DNA from: Actinomycetales bacterium
Lineage (GTDB): Bacteria > Actinomycetota > Actinomycetes > Actinomycetales > BWSM-131
Direction: 5' to 3'
DNA length: 5,227 nt
NCBI GenBank assembly: GCA_030149025.1
Contig: JASBSH010000339.1
Span: forward strand, 1-5,227
The notes below the pieces were generated by a model. It searched no databases, had not been told where the DNA came from, and saw only the letters and a program-made list of their open reading frames with translations. Both the position numbers and the translations under genes were made by a program. Numbering within the stretch: the first letter of the stretch is position 1; every line of letters begins with the position of its first letter. This document shows, piece by piece, positions 5,005 to 5,227 of this stretch.

Positions 5005-5227
5005 GTGAATCTGCGCCTTGGCGTGCGCCATTGGGAGCACGTCTCTCCGATCGCCATGGGCGACGTCCGTGTCGGTCCTAGTGTGGATCTCCGTACCGAC
5101 CTCGAGATCGGGCTCACCCGGCTCGACAGCACCCCGGACCTGTGGGAGCGGGACGACATCGACGGCGGAGAGACCTCGCTGAGCCGCTACGTCCGCGCCC
5201 GCGCCGCAGGTGACGACCGCGTCATCG
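5005..5227 (+). CDS. 4,5-dihydroxyphthalate decarboxylase-like / substrate-binding protein, 5' end (partial)
   Basis: The first 74 residues are present and the gene runs off the right edge. The start is GTG 5005. Seen: MNLRLGVRHWEHVSPIAMGD at the N-terminus, then a segment rich in Asp, and GGETSLSRYVRARAAGDDRV near 54-73. This layout resembles the start of 4,5-dihydroxyphthalate decarboxylase-like proteins. These share a periplasmic-binding-protein fold and have an early 'L.LA..HY/W...P...G' stretch and a later 'E.S.S.Y...R..G' motif, usually followed by 'IPVFP.R.FRH'. That diagnostic continuation lies outside the window. There is no signal peptide, so if it is a binding-protein fold it acts in the cytosol. 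It is transcribed away from the MocR-type regulator across 131 bp, so it is the likely main target. The gene is certain as coding; the family is tentative and the substrate unknown. Confidence 0.6.
   Translation, partial: MNLRLGVRHWEHVSPIAMGDVRVGPSVDLRTDLEIGLTRLDSTPDLWERDDIDGGETSLSRYVRARAAGDDRVI

Overview
The window is about 70% G+C with strong G/C bias at third codon positions. Its gene order and protein families point to a high-G+C actinomycete. No genus can be named from this sequence. It looks chromosomal and mostly conserved: there is no transposase, integrase, CRISPR array, rRNA or complete tRNA.

Left part (1-1216, + strand): the 3' end of sucC and the complete sucD, the beta and alpha subunits of succinyl-CoA synthetase (TCA cycle), in a tight two-gene operon. 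Next comes a non-coding spacer of about 236 bp (1217-1452). It holds a very strong 17-bp inverted repeat (probable sucCD terminator), a second short hairpin, two exact tandem copies of a 24-bp unit, and two alternative stem-loops close to the next start codon. The next gene (1453-2754, +) encodes a polytopic membrane protein of the DUF6350/PerM family. The order sucC-sucD-perM is common in actinobacteria; purN and purH often follow, but here they do not.

Middle and right part: perM converges, across a hairpin-rich spacer of 125 bp, on two minus-strand genes. The nearer one (2880-3431) encodes an unrecognised protein with a proline-rich cytoplasmic-type N-terminus, a hydrophobic membrane core and a short two-cysteine tail. 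Upstream of it lies a complete MocR/GntR-type regulator (3497-4873), a winged helix-turn-helix fused to a class-I aminotransferase-like domain that should bind pyridoxal phosphate. Divergent from the regulator is the start of a + strand gene (5005 to the window end). Its N-terminus resembles the 4,5-dihydroxyphthalate decarboxylase-like / substrate-binding-protein superfamily. The 131-bp divergent spacer has an AT-rich island with an imperfect inverted repeat and plausible overlapping promoters, so the regulator probably controls itself and the divergent gene.

Nothing here is clearly a new system. The best leads are the regulator/divergent gene pair (with an altered PLP-site motif in the regulator), the structured leader before perM, and the unknown proline-rich membrane protein.
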